This document shows, one piece after another, positions 42,786 through 51,039 of a DNA stretch of 64,000 nucleotides (positions are counted from its first letter, which is position 1; each line of letters starts with the position of its first letter). The DNA is taken from contig NZ_PPFE01000004.1 of NCBI RefSeq assembly GCF_002917925.1, positions 124,001 to 188,000 on the forward strand, in the 5' to 3' direction. The DNA is from Roseovarius confluentis. Lineage in GTDB: Bacteria > Pseudomonadota > Alphaproteobacteria > Rhodobacterales > Rhodobacteraceae. The translations under genes were made by a program, and so were the position numbers. The notes beneath the pieces are model-generated. The model had not been told where the DNA came from. It ran no database searches and was given only the letters and a program-made list of their open reading frames with translations.

Positions 42786-44416
42786 GCGTGGCGCCGGCCA
42801 TCGAATTGCAGGGGATATCGAAATCCTTTGGTCCGGTGCAGGCCAACAAGGATATCTCGATCAAGGTGGCCCCCGGGACCATTCACGGGATCATCGGCGA
42901 GAACGGGGCGGGAAAATCGACCCTGATGTCGATCCTCTATGGTTTCTACAAGGCCGATAGTGGCCGGATCTTCATAAAAGGGCAGGAGACGCGCATTCCC
43001 GACAGCCAGGCGGCGATTGCGGCGGGTATCGGGATGGTGTTCCAGCATTTCAAGCTGGTGGAGAACTTCACCGTGCTGGAGAACGTGATCCTTGGTGCAG
43101 AGGATGGGGCGCTGCTGAGGCCGAGCCTTGCCAAGGCGCGGCGCGAATTGGCGGCTTTGGCGAAGGAATACGAGCTGAACGTCACACCCGATGCGCTGAT
43201 CGAGGATATTGGCGTGGGGATGCAGCAGCGGGTCGAGATCCTGAAGGCGCTTTACCGGCAGGCGGATATCCTGATCCTCGACGAGCCCACGGGTGTACTG
43301 ACTCCGGCGGAGGCGGATCAGCTGTTTCGCATCCTTGCCCGGCTGCGGGACGAGGGGAAGACGATCATCCTGATCACCCACAAGCTGCGCGAGATCATGG
43401 AGATCACCGACGACGTGAGCGTCATGCGGCGGGGCGAGATGGTGGCGACGGTCCGGACCGCCGAGACAGGGCCGGAGGAACTGGCCGAGTTGATGGTGGG
43501 GCGCAAGGTGCTGTTGCGCGTCGAGAAGGAGGCCGCCCGGCCCGGCGACGTGGTACTGGAGGTCGAGAACCTGCATGTGGTCGACGGGCAGGGGGTGGAG
43601 CGGCTGCGCGGTATCGACCTGCAGGTGCGCAAGGGCGAGATCGTGGGGCTGGCCGGGGTGGCCGGGAACGGGCAGTCGGAACTGTTGGAGGTTCTTGGCG
43701 GGATGCGGGCCGCCACGGGCCGCGTGGCCGTGAACGGCATTGATCTGGCCTTGGCCGGCAGTGGCGCGGATGGCAAGGCGCGGCGCGCGGCGGGGGTGGG
43801 GCACGTGCCCGAGGACCGGCAGCGCGAGGGGCTGATCATGGCGTTTTCCGCGTGGGAAAACAGTGTGTTCGGATATCACAGGGGGCCGGCGTCGGGGGCG
43901 GGCCTGTTGATGGATAACGCGGGTATCCTGACCGAGGCGGCGGCCAAGATGGAGCGGTTCGACGTACGGCCGCGCGATGCGAAACTGTCGGCCAAGCACT
44001 TTAGCGGGGGCAACCAGCAGAAGATCGTGCTGGCGCGGGAGATCGAGCGGAATCCGGACCTGCTGTTGGTGGGTCAGCCGACGCGGGGCGTGGATATCGG
44101 GGCTATTGAGTTCATCCATAGCCAGATCATTGCGCTCAGGGATGCGGGCAAGGCGATCCTGCTGGTGAGCGTGGAACTGGACGAGGTGATGGCTCTGAGC
44201 GACCGGATCGCGGTGATGTTCGACGGGCGGATCATGGGCGAGCGCCTGCCGGGTGAGACGGACGAGACGGAACTGGGCCTGTTGATGGCCGGGATCGAGG
44301 GACGGCCCGACGATGCCGCCGCCGCCGTGCAGGAAGCGCAGGCGGCGCAGGCGCGGGAACACGCCGAGGAACACGGCACGGCGCACAGGGCCGGGCAGGG
44401 AGGCGGGCATGGATAG
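42782..44416 (+). CDS. ABC transporter double ATPase (BMP/sugar type)
   Basis: A 544-aa protein with two ABC domains. The first has Walker A GENGAGKST near 40 and Walker B ILILDEPTG. The second has a degenerate P-loop (GVAGNGQSE near 298) and the signature FSGGNQQKI, the arrangement seen in RbsA/NupB-like ATPases. A His/Glu/Ala-rich tail follows the last domain. The stop overlaps the permease start by eight bases. Confidence 0.93.
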   Translation: MSVAPAIELQGISKSFGPVQANKDISIKVAPGTIHGIIGENGAGKSTLMSILYGFYKADSGRIFIKGQETRIPDSQAAIAAGIGMVFQHFKLVENFTVLENVILGAEDGALLRPSLAKARRELAALAKEYELNVTPDALIEDIGVGMQQRVEILKALYRQADILILDEPTGVLTPAEADQLFRILARLRDEGKTIILITHKLREIMEITDDVSVMRRGEMVATVRTAETGPEELAELMVGRKVLLRVEKEAARPGDVVLEVENLHVVDGQGVERLRGIDLQVRKGEIVGLAGVAGNGQSELLEVLGGMRAATGRVAVNGIDLALAGSGADGKARRAAGVGHVPEDRQREGLIMAFSAWENSVFGYHRGPASGAGLLMDNAGILTEAAAKMERFDVRPRDAKLSAKHFSGGNQQKIVLAREIERNPDLLLVGQPTRGVDIGAIEFIHSQIIALRDAGKAILLVSVELDEVMALSDRIAVMFDGRIMGERLPGETDETELGLLMAGIEGRPDDAAAAVQEAQAAQAREHAEEHGTAHRAGQGGGHG

Positions 44417-45506
44417 GCTCCCCGGCTGGGCCGACGCGGTACTGGTGCCGTTGGTGTCGCTGTTGCTGGCGGCACTGCTGTCGGCGCTGGTGATCCTTGG
44501 TATCGGGGAAAGCCCGGTCGAGGCGCTGCGGATCATGGTCGTGGGCGCGTTCGGGTCGACCTATGGCTGGGGCTATACGCTCTATTACGCGACCACGTTC
44601 ATGTTCACGGGCCTTGCCTTTGCCGTGGCGAGCCATGCGGGGATGTTCAATATCGGGGCCGAGGGGCAGGCGATGCTGGGCGGGCTTGGCGTGGCGCTGG
44701 TGTGCCTGGCGCTGCCCTGGCCGCATTGGGCGCTTGCGCTGCCGGCCGCGGTGGTCGGGGGCGCGGTGTTCGGGGCGCTTTGGGCGCTGATCCCGGCGTG
44801 GCTGCAGGCGACGCGGGGCAGTCACATCGTGATCACGACGATCATGTTCAACCTGATCGCGGCCGCGCTGCTGAACTACCTGCTGGGCGGGGTGCTGCGC
44901 CCGGCGGGATCGGTCGAGTCGGCCACGGCGCGGTTCCCGGAAGGGGCCACTTTGCCGACCCTGCACGACATGCTCGCGCCGTTGGGCATTTCGTTTTCCA
45001 AGGCGGCGCCGGTGAATATCAGCCTGTTCGTGGCAGTGCTGGCCTGCCTGTTCGTTTGGGTGCTGATCTGGCGGACGCGGTTGGGCTACGAGATCCGGGC
45101 GCTGGGCTATTCGCAAACGGCATCCCGCTATGCCGGCATCGGGCCGGTGAAGATCGTCGTGGTGGCGATGCTGATCTCGGGCGGGCTGGCCGGGTTGATG
45201 GCCGTCAACGTGGTGATGGGCGAGGCGGAGCGGCTGCTCTTGAACCCGACCGAGGGCGCGGGGTTCATCGGGATCGCGGTGGCGCTGATGGGGCGGAACC
45301 ATCCATTGGGCGTGTTCCTGGCGGCGATCCTGTTCGGGTTTCTGTACCAGGGCGGGGGCGAACTGGGCCTGTGGACGTCGATACCGCGCGAGTTGATCGT
45401 GGTGATACAGGCGCTGGTGATCCTGTTCACCGGGGCGCTGGACAACATGGTGCGGATGCCGATGGAGCGGGCCTACGGCGCGCTGCGGCGGAGGCGGAAG
45501 GCATGA
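44409..45506 (+). CDS. ABC transporter permease 1 (nucleoside type)
   Basis: The 365-aa membrane protein starts MDRLPGWADAVLVPLVSLLLAALLSALVILGIGESP. It carries GMFNIGAEGQAMLGGLGVAL, the signature of this permease family, plus GYSQTASRYAGIGPVKI near 240. About ten hydrophobic segments are seen. The start at 44409 inside the ATPase gene is chosen over an Arg-rich upstream extension. Its partner permease lies beyond a LysE-family gene. Confidence 0.92.
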   Translation: MDRLPGWADAVLVPLVSLLLAALLSALVILGIGESPVEALRIMVVGAFGSTYGWGYTLYYATTFMFTGLAFAVASHAGMFNIGAEGQAMLGGLGVALVCLALPWPHWALALPAAVVGGAVFGALWALIPAWLQATRGSHIVITTIMFNLIAAALLNYLLGGVLRPAGSVESATARFPEGATLPTLHDMLAPLGISFSKAAPVNISLFVAVLACLFVWVLIWRTRLGYEIRALGYSQTASRYAGIGPVKIVVVAMLISGGLAGLMAVNVVMGEAERLLLNPTEGAGFIGIAVALMGRNHPLGVFLAAILFGFLYQGGGELGLWTSIPRELIVVIQALVILFTGALDNMVRMPMERAYGALRRRRKA

Positions 45507-45603
45507 GCGTGCATGGTTCGGCCTGGAGCGAAGTGTTGAGGCTAGGGGGGTGTGGCGTTGTGTGGCAATGTGCGAGGGTCAGACCTTTTCGGAGCCTCGT
45601 ACC

Positions 45604-46239
45604 ATGACGGATTTCGCGCCTTACCTTCCCGGCTTTATCGCCGCCTATGCCATCCTGCTGGTGGGGGCGTCCTCGCCCGGGCCAGCGGTGGCGATGCTCT
45701 TGGGGATCTCGACCAATCAGGGGCGGGGGCCGGCACTGGTGACCTGCGCGGGGATCGCCACCGGCAGCATGACGATCAACATCCTGACCATGCTGGGCGT
45801 GGGCCTGATACTGTCGCAGGCGGCCTGGGCGATGAGCCTTTTGAAGCTGGTGGGCGCGGCCTACCTGGTGTGGCTGGCCTACGGCGCTTTCAGGAAGGCG
45901 CTGCACCCGCCAAGAGTGGCGGTGATTAAGACGCCGAAGCAGGCGAATGCGAAGCTGTTTGCGCAGGGCTACGCGTTGCAGGTGACGAACCCCAAGGCGA
46001 TTGTCTTTTGGCTGGCCATCGCCGCGGTTGGCGCGGTCGAGGGCGCGCCGGCGCCGGTGATTGCCGCCTTCGTCGCCGGGGCCTTCGTGATCAGTTTCAC
46101 GATGCATGCGGCCTGGGCGCTGTTCCTGTCCTCGAGCCCTATCCGGGCGGCCTATGCCAGCGGGCGGCGGTGGATCGAAGCGGGGCTGGGCAGTTTCTTC
46201 GGCTTTGCCGCCTACAAGATGGCGACATCGGAGAGTTGA
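45604..46239 (+). CDS. LysE-family amino-acid exporter
   Basis: The 211-aa membrane protein has six hydrophobic segments and family features GASSPGPAVAMLLGISTNQGRGPALVTCAGIATG and ALQVTNPKAIVFWLAI. LysE/RhtB proteins export amino acids. ATG 45604 follows GGAG by about 11 bases. It sits between the two permease genes of the nucleoside importer, on the same strand, an uncommon interruption; the second permease starts five bases after its stop. Confidence 0.9.
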   Translation: MTDFAPYLPGFIAAYAILLVGASSPGPAVAMLLGISTNQGRGPALVTCAGIATGSMTINILTMLGVGLILSQAAWAMSLLKLVGAAYLVWLAYGAFRKALHPPRVAVIKTPKQANAKLFAQGYALQVTNPKAIVFWLAIAAVGAVEGAPAPVIAAFVAGAFVISFTMHAAWALFLSSSPIRAAYASGRRWIEAGLGSFFGFAAYKMATSES

Positions 46240-46243
46240 CCGC

Positions 46244-47191
46244 ATGGAGTTCCTGACCCTTCTGCAAGTTCTCGACAGCACGGTGCGGTTGGCCATACCG
46301 CTGCTGCTGGCCTGTCTTGCGGGGCTGTTCAGCGAAAGGGCAGGGATTTTCGACATCGGGCTGGAAGGCAAGATGCTGATGGCCGCATTCTTTTCAGCCG
46401 CCGTCGCCTATGTCTCGGGGTCGGCCTTGATCGGGCTGCTGGCGGGCATCGGGTCGTCGATGCTGCTGTCGGGTCTGCACGGGCTGGCCAGCATCACGTT
46501 CCGGGGCAACCAGCTGATATCGGGTGTGGCGATCAATTTCCTGGCGGCGGGGCTGACGGTGCTGATCGCGGCGGACTGGTTCCAGGAGGCGGGGCGGACG
46601 CCGTCACTGGGCAGCGGCGCGCGGTTCGAGCCGATCGACCTGCCCTTTGCGGACAGCCTTGGGCCGGTCTATGGCGAGCTGGTGTCGGGGCATACGATAC
46701 TGGTTTACCTGGCATTTCTCTGCGTCCCGGCCAGTTGGTGGGTTCTCTATCGTACCCGTTTCGGGCTGCGCCTGCGCGCCGTGGGCGAGAACCCCGAGGC
46801 AGTCGATACGGCGGGTATCAGCGTTCCGGGGATGCGGTTCGCGGCACTGGCGATCTGTGGCGTTCTGTGCGGGGTCGCGGGGGCGTACCTGTCGACCGCA
46901 CTGCAGGCCGGGTTCGTCAAGGACATGACCGCGGGGCGGGGATATATCGCGCTGGCGGCGTTGATCTTTGCCAAGTGGCGGCCGTGGTACGCGCTGTGGG
47001 CAACGCTGCTGTTCGGTTTGTTGCAGGCGGTGGCGCTGCGCTATCAGAACCTCGAAGTTGGCGGGATAACGATCCCGACGCAGTTGATGGATGCGGCGCC
47101 GTATATTCTGACCGTGGTTATATTGGCGGGGTTCGTCGGCAAGGCGATTCCCCCGAAATCGGGCGGTGTGCCCTACGTGAAAGAGCGCTAA
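46244..47191 (+). CDS. ABC transporter permease 2 (nucleoside type)
   Basis: The 315-aa permease carries GLFSERAGIFDIGLEGKMLMAAFFSA and GENPEAVDTAGISVPGMRFAALAICG. It is the usual heterodimer partner of permease 1. The ATG at 46244 begins five bases after the LysE gene ends; the longer in-frame upstream extension runs through that gene and is rejected. Confidence 0.92.
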   Translation: MEFLTLLQVLDSTVRLAIPLLLACLAGLFSERAGIFDIGLEGKMLMAAFFSAAVAYVSGSALIGLLAGIGSSMLLSGLHGLASITFRGNQLISGVAINFLAAGLTVLIAADWFQEAGRTPSLGSGARFEPIDLPFADSLGPVYGELVSGHTILVYLAFLCVPASWWVLYRTRFGLRLRAVGENPEAVDTAGISVPGMRFAALAICGVLCGVAGAYLSTALQAGFVKDMTAGRGYIALAALIFAKWRPWYALWATLLFGLLQAVALRYQNLEVGGITIPTQLMDAAPYILTVVILAGFVGKAIPPKSGGVPYVKER

Positions 47192-47344
47192 CTGCCCCAG
47201 ATGTCTCAAAAGTTTCAGAAACGGAAGCACATGGACCGATGCGTTCACGCTTCGTAAGGCCAGTTCACATAAATTGATCAGACCTGAGGCGGCAATGCCG
47301 ATGCCGCACTTGCAAAAAGCCCTGAGGCGGGGCTAACACGGGTT

Positions 47345-48259
47345 ATGCAGATCTACCTTCCCATCGCCGAGGTTTCGGTCAACGCGTTCCTGCTTTTGGG
47401 ACTGGGCGGATTGGTGGGTGTGCTGTCGGGCATGTTCGGCGTGGGCGGTGGGTTCCTGATGACGCCGCTTCTGTTCTTTATCGGCATTCCGCCGGCGGTG
47501 GCCGTGGCGACCGAGGCGAACCAGATCGTCGCGTCGTCCTTTTCGGGCGTGCTGGCGCATCTGAGGCGAAAAACCGTTGATCTCCGAATGGGCACCGTGC
47601 TGCTCATAGGGGGCCTGATCGGGGCCGCGCTGGGTGTCGTGGTGTTCAACTACTTGCGCTCGTTGGGGCAGGTCGATCTGCTGGTGCGGCTGTGCTATGT
47701 CGTGTTCCTCGGCATTATCGGCGGGATGATGTTCTTTGAAAGCCTGCGGGCGATCCGGCGCAGCAAGTCGGGCAAGCCCGCGGCGCGGAAGAAACACACC
47801 TGGATCCAGAAGCTGCCGTTCAAGATGCGCTTCCGCACAAGCGGGCTTTATATCAGCGTCATTCCCCCGGTGTTGGTGGGTATCGCTGTGGGCGTGCTGG
47901 CGGCGATCATGGGCGTGGGTGGCGGGTTCATCATGGTGCCTGCGATGATCTACCTGCTGGGCATGCCGACCAAGGTGGTCGTGGGCACGTCGCTGTTCCA
48001 GATCATTTTCGTGACCGCCTTCACCACGCTCTTGCACGCCACCACGAACTTTACCGTGGACGTTGCGCTGGCCGTTCTGCTGTTGATCGGGGGCGTGATC
48101 GGGGCGCAGATCGGGACGACGATCGGCACTCGGATGAAGGCCGAGCAATTGCGCATCCTGTTGGCAATGATGGTGCTGGCGGTCTGCTTCAAACTGGCGC
48201 TGGATCTGCTGATCATGCCGTCGGAGCTCTATTCCATCGGCGCGGCGGAGGGACATTGA
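47345..48259 (+). CDS. TauE/SafE-family sulfite/anion exporter
   Basis: The 304-aa membrane protein has two internal repeats with GLVGVLSGMFGVGGGFLMTPLLFF near 23 and GVLAAIMGVGGGFIMVPAMIY near 180, the hallmark of the TauE/SafE family, which export sulfite, sulfoacetate or related anions. The longer second cytoplasmic loop is basic (RRSKSGKPAARKKH). It is followed, with one-base overlap, by its frequent partner gene. Confidence 0.9.
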   Translation: MQIYLPIAEVSVNAFLLLGLGGLVGVLSGMFGVGGGFLMTPLLFFIGIPPAVAVATEANQIVASSFSGVLAHLRRKTVDLRMGTVLLIGGLIGAALGVVVFNYLRSLGQVDLLVRLCYVVFLGIIGGMMFFESLRAIRRSKSGKPAARKKHTWIQKLPFKMRFRTSGLYISVIPPVLVGIAVGVLAAIMGVGGGFIMVPAMIYLLGMPTKVVVGTSLFQIIFVTAFTTLLHATTNFTVDVALAVLLLIGGVIGAQIGTTIGTRMKAEQLRILLAMMVLAVCFKLALDLLIMPSELYSIGAAEGH

Positions 48260-49011
48260 TGCGCTGGCTGATTGCCCTTCTGTTCATGGCCGGGCCGCTG
48301 ATGGCCGAGGAGGTCGTGCTGGGTTTGAGCCGGGACAAGGTGGCGATCACGGCGACCTTCGACGGCTCGGAGATCCTGGTGTTCGGTGCGGTCAAGCGTG
48401 AGGCGCCGGTGCCCGAGGAACCGCTGGATGTGATCGTGACCATTGCGGGGCCGAGCAAGCCCGTGGTGGTGCGCCGCAAGGAGCGTCGGTTCGGGATCTG
48501 GGTCAATGTCGACTCTGTCGAGGTGGACCGGGCGCCGTCCTTCTATGCAATCGCAACGACCGGGCCGCTCGACAAGGTTCTGTCGAATGTCGAGGACCTG
48601 CGCCACAGCATCTCGATCCCGCGAGCGATCCGGTCGGTCGGCGCGGCAAGTGCCACGGTCGATCCGCAGGCGTTTACCGAGGCGGTGATCCGTATTCGCA
48701 AGGCCAACGGGGCCTACAGCCTGCAGGAAGGGGCGGTGTCGCTGGACGAGCAGACACTGTTCCGCACCTCGATCGAGATGCCGGCGAACCTGACGGAAGG
48801 GGCCTATGCGACGCGGATCTTCCTGACGCGCGGCGGCGAGATCGTGGCGACCTACGAGACGGCCATCGGGGTGCAGAAGGTCGGGCTGGAGCGGTGGATC
48901 TTCAACCTGTCGCGGGAACAGCCGCTGATCTATGGCCTGATGTCGCTGGCCATCGCAATCGCGGCGGGCTGGGGCGCGTCAGCGGCGTTCCGGGCGATAC
49001 GCGACCGCTGA
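48259..49011 (+). CDS. TIGR02186-family membrane-anchored protein
   Basis: A 250-aa protein with a signal peptide (MRWLIALLFMAGPLMAEE), a periplasmic beta-rich body (VVLGLSRDKVAITATFDGSEILVFGAVKRE) and a C-terminal transmembrane helix (LIYGLMSLAIAIAAGWGASAAF). This is the conserved alphaproteobacterial TIGR02186 partner of TauE-like proteins; its role is unknown. The ATG shares one base with the TauE stop (TGATG), and GGAGGGA lies just upstream. Confidence 0.85.
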   Translation: MRWLIALLFMAGPLMAEEVVLGLSRDKVAITATFDGSEILVFGAVKREAPVPEEPLDVIVTIAGPSKPVVVRRKERRFGIWVNVDSVEVDRAPSFYAIATTGPLDKVLSNVEDLRHSISIPRAIRSVGAASATVDPQAFTEAVIRIRKANGAYSLQEGAVSLDEQTLFRTSIEMPANLTEGAYATRIFLTRGGEIVATYETAIGVQKVGLERWIFNLSREQPLIYGLMSLAIAIAAGWGASAAFRAIRDR

Positions 49012-49201
49012 GCATTTCGGGACCCGAAGGTTAAGGCCGCCAATTCGTCAATTTCGAGTGTCGGTATCGCGTCGGTATTCGGGTGGTATCACGACAGTGC
49101 CAGTTCCGCCGGATGACAGGTTAACGGGTCTCGCGGATTTCGCGAACGCAGCATCCATTAGGTGAATAAAAGCTTAACGCGATAAGTCCAGTTCCGCGAA
49201 T

Positions 49202-49843
49202 TCACCGGGTGAGGACGACATCGCCGCGGATGTCGAGACCATCCTCGATCGCGTCGACCAGGTAACAGGCGGTATCAGCGCGCGAGATCAGGCCGTTGCG
49301 CCACGCCTCGGGCTCTCGCAACACCTTGCAGGTGCCGGTGCGGGCGCCGTTGGACAGGATCACGGGGCGGGCGATGGTCCAGTCGAGCGGGCTGTCCATG
49401 ATCAGCGCCTCCTGCCGGTCCTTGTCGGCGTAGGGTCGGCCCAGAATGGCCTTGTGCCCGAGGCTCTCAACGCTGCTCATGGCGGCGCGACTGCGACCCG
49501 CGCCGAAGCCGGTGACGGCGACGAGGCGGGAAACGCCCGCCGTCTGCATGGCGTCCAGAAGGATGCGGGTGGTTTCCGAAAAGAGCGTGACCTCTTTCCA
49601 GAGCATCGAGACGCTTTCCTTGATCCCCAGTGCGTAAATCACCGCGTCGGTGCCCTTGAGCGCATCTGCCACGTTGGCGGGGTCGAGCGCGTCGCCGGGG
49701 AAAGGCTCCAGCCCGGGGCGGGAGGCCATGTCGCCGGCGGAGCGGGCAAAGGCACGGACGGTGTGATCGCGGCGTAGCGCCTCGTCAACAGCGCATTGGC
49801 CGATGCCGGATGTGGCGCCGAGGATAGTGATGTGCTGGCTCAT
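49202..49843 (-). CDS. NAD(P)-binding (NmrA/atypical SDR) protein
   Basis: A 213-aa Rossmann-fold protein. The dinucleotide motif is ILGATSGIGQCAVDEAL at residues 7-23. VIYALGIKES and VAVTGFGAG follow, and WTIARPVILSNG marks the NmrA-type atypical SDR C-terminal part. No Tyr-x3-Lys catalytic pair is evident. The substrate is unknown. Confidence 0.85.
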   Translation of the reverse strand: MSQHITILGATSGIGQCAVDEALRRDHTVRAFARSAGDMASRPGLEPFPGDALDPANVADALKGTDAVIYALGIKESVSMLWKEVTLFSETTRILLDAMQTAGVSRLVAVTGFGAGRSRAAMSSVESLGHKAILGRPYADKDRQEALIMDSPLDWTIARPVILSNGARTGTCKVLREPEAWRNGLISRADTACYLVDAIEDGLDIRGDVVLTR

Positions 49844-49910
49844 GCGGCTCCTTTGGGTGGCATTCGTTTCAGGACCTAGCGGCGGCGGGGGCGAGGTAAA
49901 GTGCGTCTGG

Positions 49911-50723
49911 TCAACCGGAGAAGATCAGGTTCCACGCGGCGGCGATCCACTCGGTGCGAAAGCTGTGGCCGCCGGGATGCAGGCATTTGGTCAGACGCGT
50001 GTCGTTGGGGGCGGTCCACGCGTCGCAGGTCAGGCCGTCGTGCAAGGCGGGGGTCTTCGACGTCTCGTGCCCGCCGACCCGGCGGTACATGGCGAGGACG
50101 GTTTCGACATCGCCCTGCCGTGCCTCGCCGATGGCGCGGCCCGCGAGCGGGACGATCCGGTCGGACGTGCCGTGGACATGGATGATATCGGCGGGGGGTG
50201 TCGTGCAGCTGTCCGGCGTGGGCGCCCAGAAGGTGCCGGCGACGGGAATGAACCCGGCATAGTCGGCGGGCCGGTGGCAGGCCAGTGTCCAGATCATCAT
50301 CCCGCCCGCGGAAAAGCCGGCCACGACGATGCGGTCCGGGTCGATCGCGGTGTTGGCCAGGATGTCGTCGCGCAGGGCGTCGAAATAGCCCAGCTCGGTT
50401 TCGGGAGACGTGACGCCGCCCGAGGGCGTGCCGGGCAGGCGCCAGTCGTCACCCTTGGCGTTGGCCGCGACCAGCGCGATGCCAAGCAGGTCGGCCATGC
50501 CGCGCAGCGCGCCGTTGCGCATCGTGCCCGCCGCCGAGCCCTTGTAGCCATGGGCGAAGATCAGTGCGCCCATGGGCGTGGTGCCGTCCTGCCCCCGTGG
50601 CAGGTATATGCGGTAGCTGCGGTCGCCAATCCGGCAGTCGGTGTCGGGCCCGCAGGCGAAGGCCGGAAGACCGGGTAAGGTCAGGGTGAGGATGAGGGCG
50701 AGGGGGGCGAGCAACTGTTTCAT
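49911..50723 (-). CDS. Secreted esterase (PHB depolymerase/LpqC-like)
   Basis: The 270-aa product has signal peptide MKQLLAPLALILTLTLPGLPAFAC, then an alpha/beta-hydrolase domain. FAHGYKGSA forms the oxyanion region, the nucleophile is in GFSAGGMMIW near 140, the acid in HGTSDRIVP near 193 and the His in LHPGGHSF near 250. This matches the LpqC/polyhydroxybutyrate depolymerase-like esterases. No binding domain is attached. Confidence 0.87.
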   Translation of the reverse strand: MKQLLAPLALILTLTLPGLPAFACGPDTDCRIGDRSYRIYLPRGQDGTTPMGALIFAHGYKGSAAGTMRNGALRGMADLLGIALVAANAKGDDWRLPGTPSGGVTSPETELGYFDALRDDILANTAIDPDRIVVAGFSAGGMMIWTLACHRPADYAGFIPVAGTFWAPTPDSCTTPPADIIHVHGTSDRIVPLAGRAIGEARQGDVETVLAMYRRVGGHETSKTPALHDGLTCDAWTAPNDTRLTKCLHPGGHSFRTEWIAAAWNLIFSG

Positions 50724-50804
50724 GCCAACAGGGTTAGCATCGAAGGCGTAGGGTAACAGGGCTAATCGGAGCCTTCACGGCCATTTGACCCTGCCCCCAT
50801 GCAA

Positions 50805-50833
50805 GACGCCCCGCGGCGGGACCGCGGGGCGTC
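50805..50833. terminator. Strong hairpin after ammonium transporter operon
   Basis: GACGCCCCGCGG (50805-50816), a five-base loop, CCGCGGGGCGTC (50822-50833): a perfect 12-bp stem, 21 bases beyond the stop of the 56-aa gene. There is no marked T run on the minus side. Confidence 0.7.
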
Positions 50834-50853
50834 TCAAGCAGGTGAGCCGAGGC

Positions 50854-51024
50854 TTACTTGTGCTTCTTGTACTTGGTCGACTCGATGCCGTTGCCAAAGA
50901 GCAGGGCGGCGATGCAGATGCCGATGGCGATCAGGCTGTAGACCAGCGTGTGGCCACCAGCACCGCCGACGAAGATCACGCCGCTGACACCGTCCCAGGA
51001 TGCGTTTTCAAAGGGAAATCCCAT
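50854..51024 (-). CDS. 56-aa membrane protein paired with ammonium transporter
   Basis: The frame MGFPFENASWDGVSGVIF continues into a hydrophobic helix (TLVYSLIAIGICIAALLFG) and a basic tail ending KYKKHK. AGGAAAG precedes ATG 51024, which lies 15 bases after the transporter stop, and a strong hairpin follows the gene. Tight placement and sound ribosome site make it a real gene, with one or two transmembrane segments. A role as a small subunit or modulator of the ammonium channel is inference. Confidence 0.8.
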   Translation of the reverse strand: MGFPFENASWDGVSGVIFVGGAGGHTLVYSLIAIGICIAALLFGNGIESTKYKKHK

Positions 51025-51039
51025 GGTTCTTTCCTTTCG

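Noticed and set aside
42629..44536. Leftward 635-codon frame opposite the double ATPase
   Set aside because: Mirror frame; the plus strand has Walker A and signature motifs.
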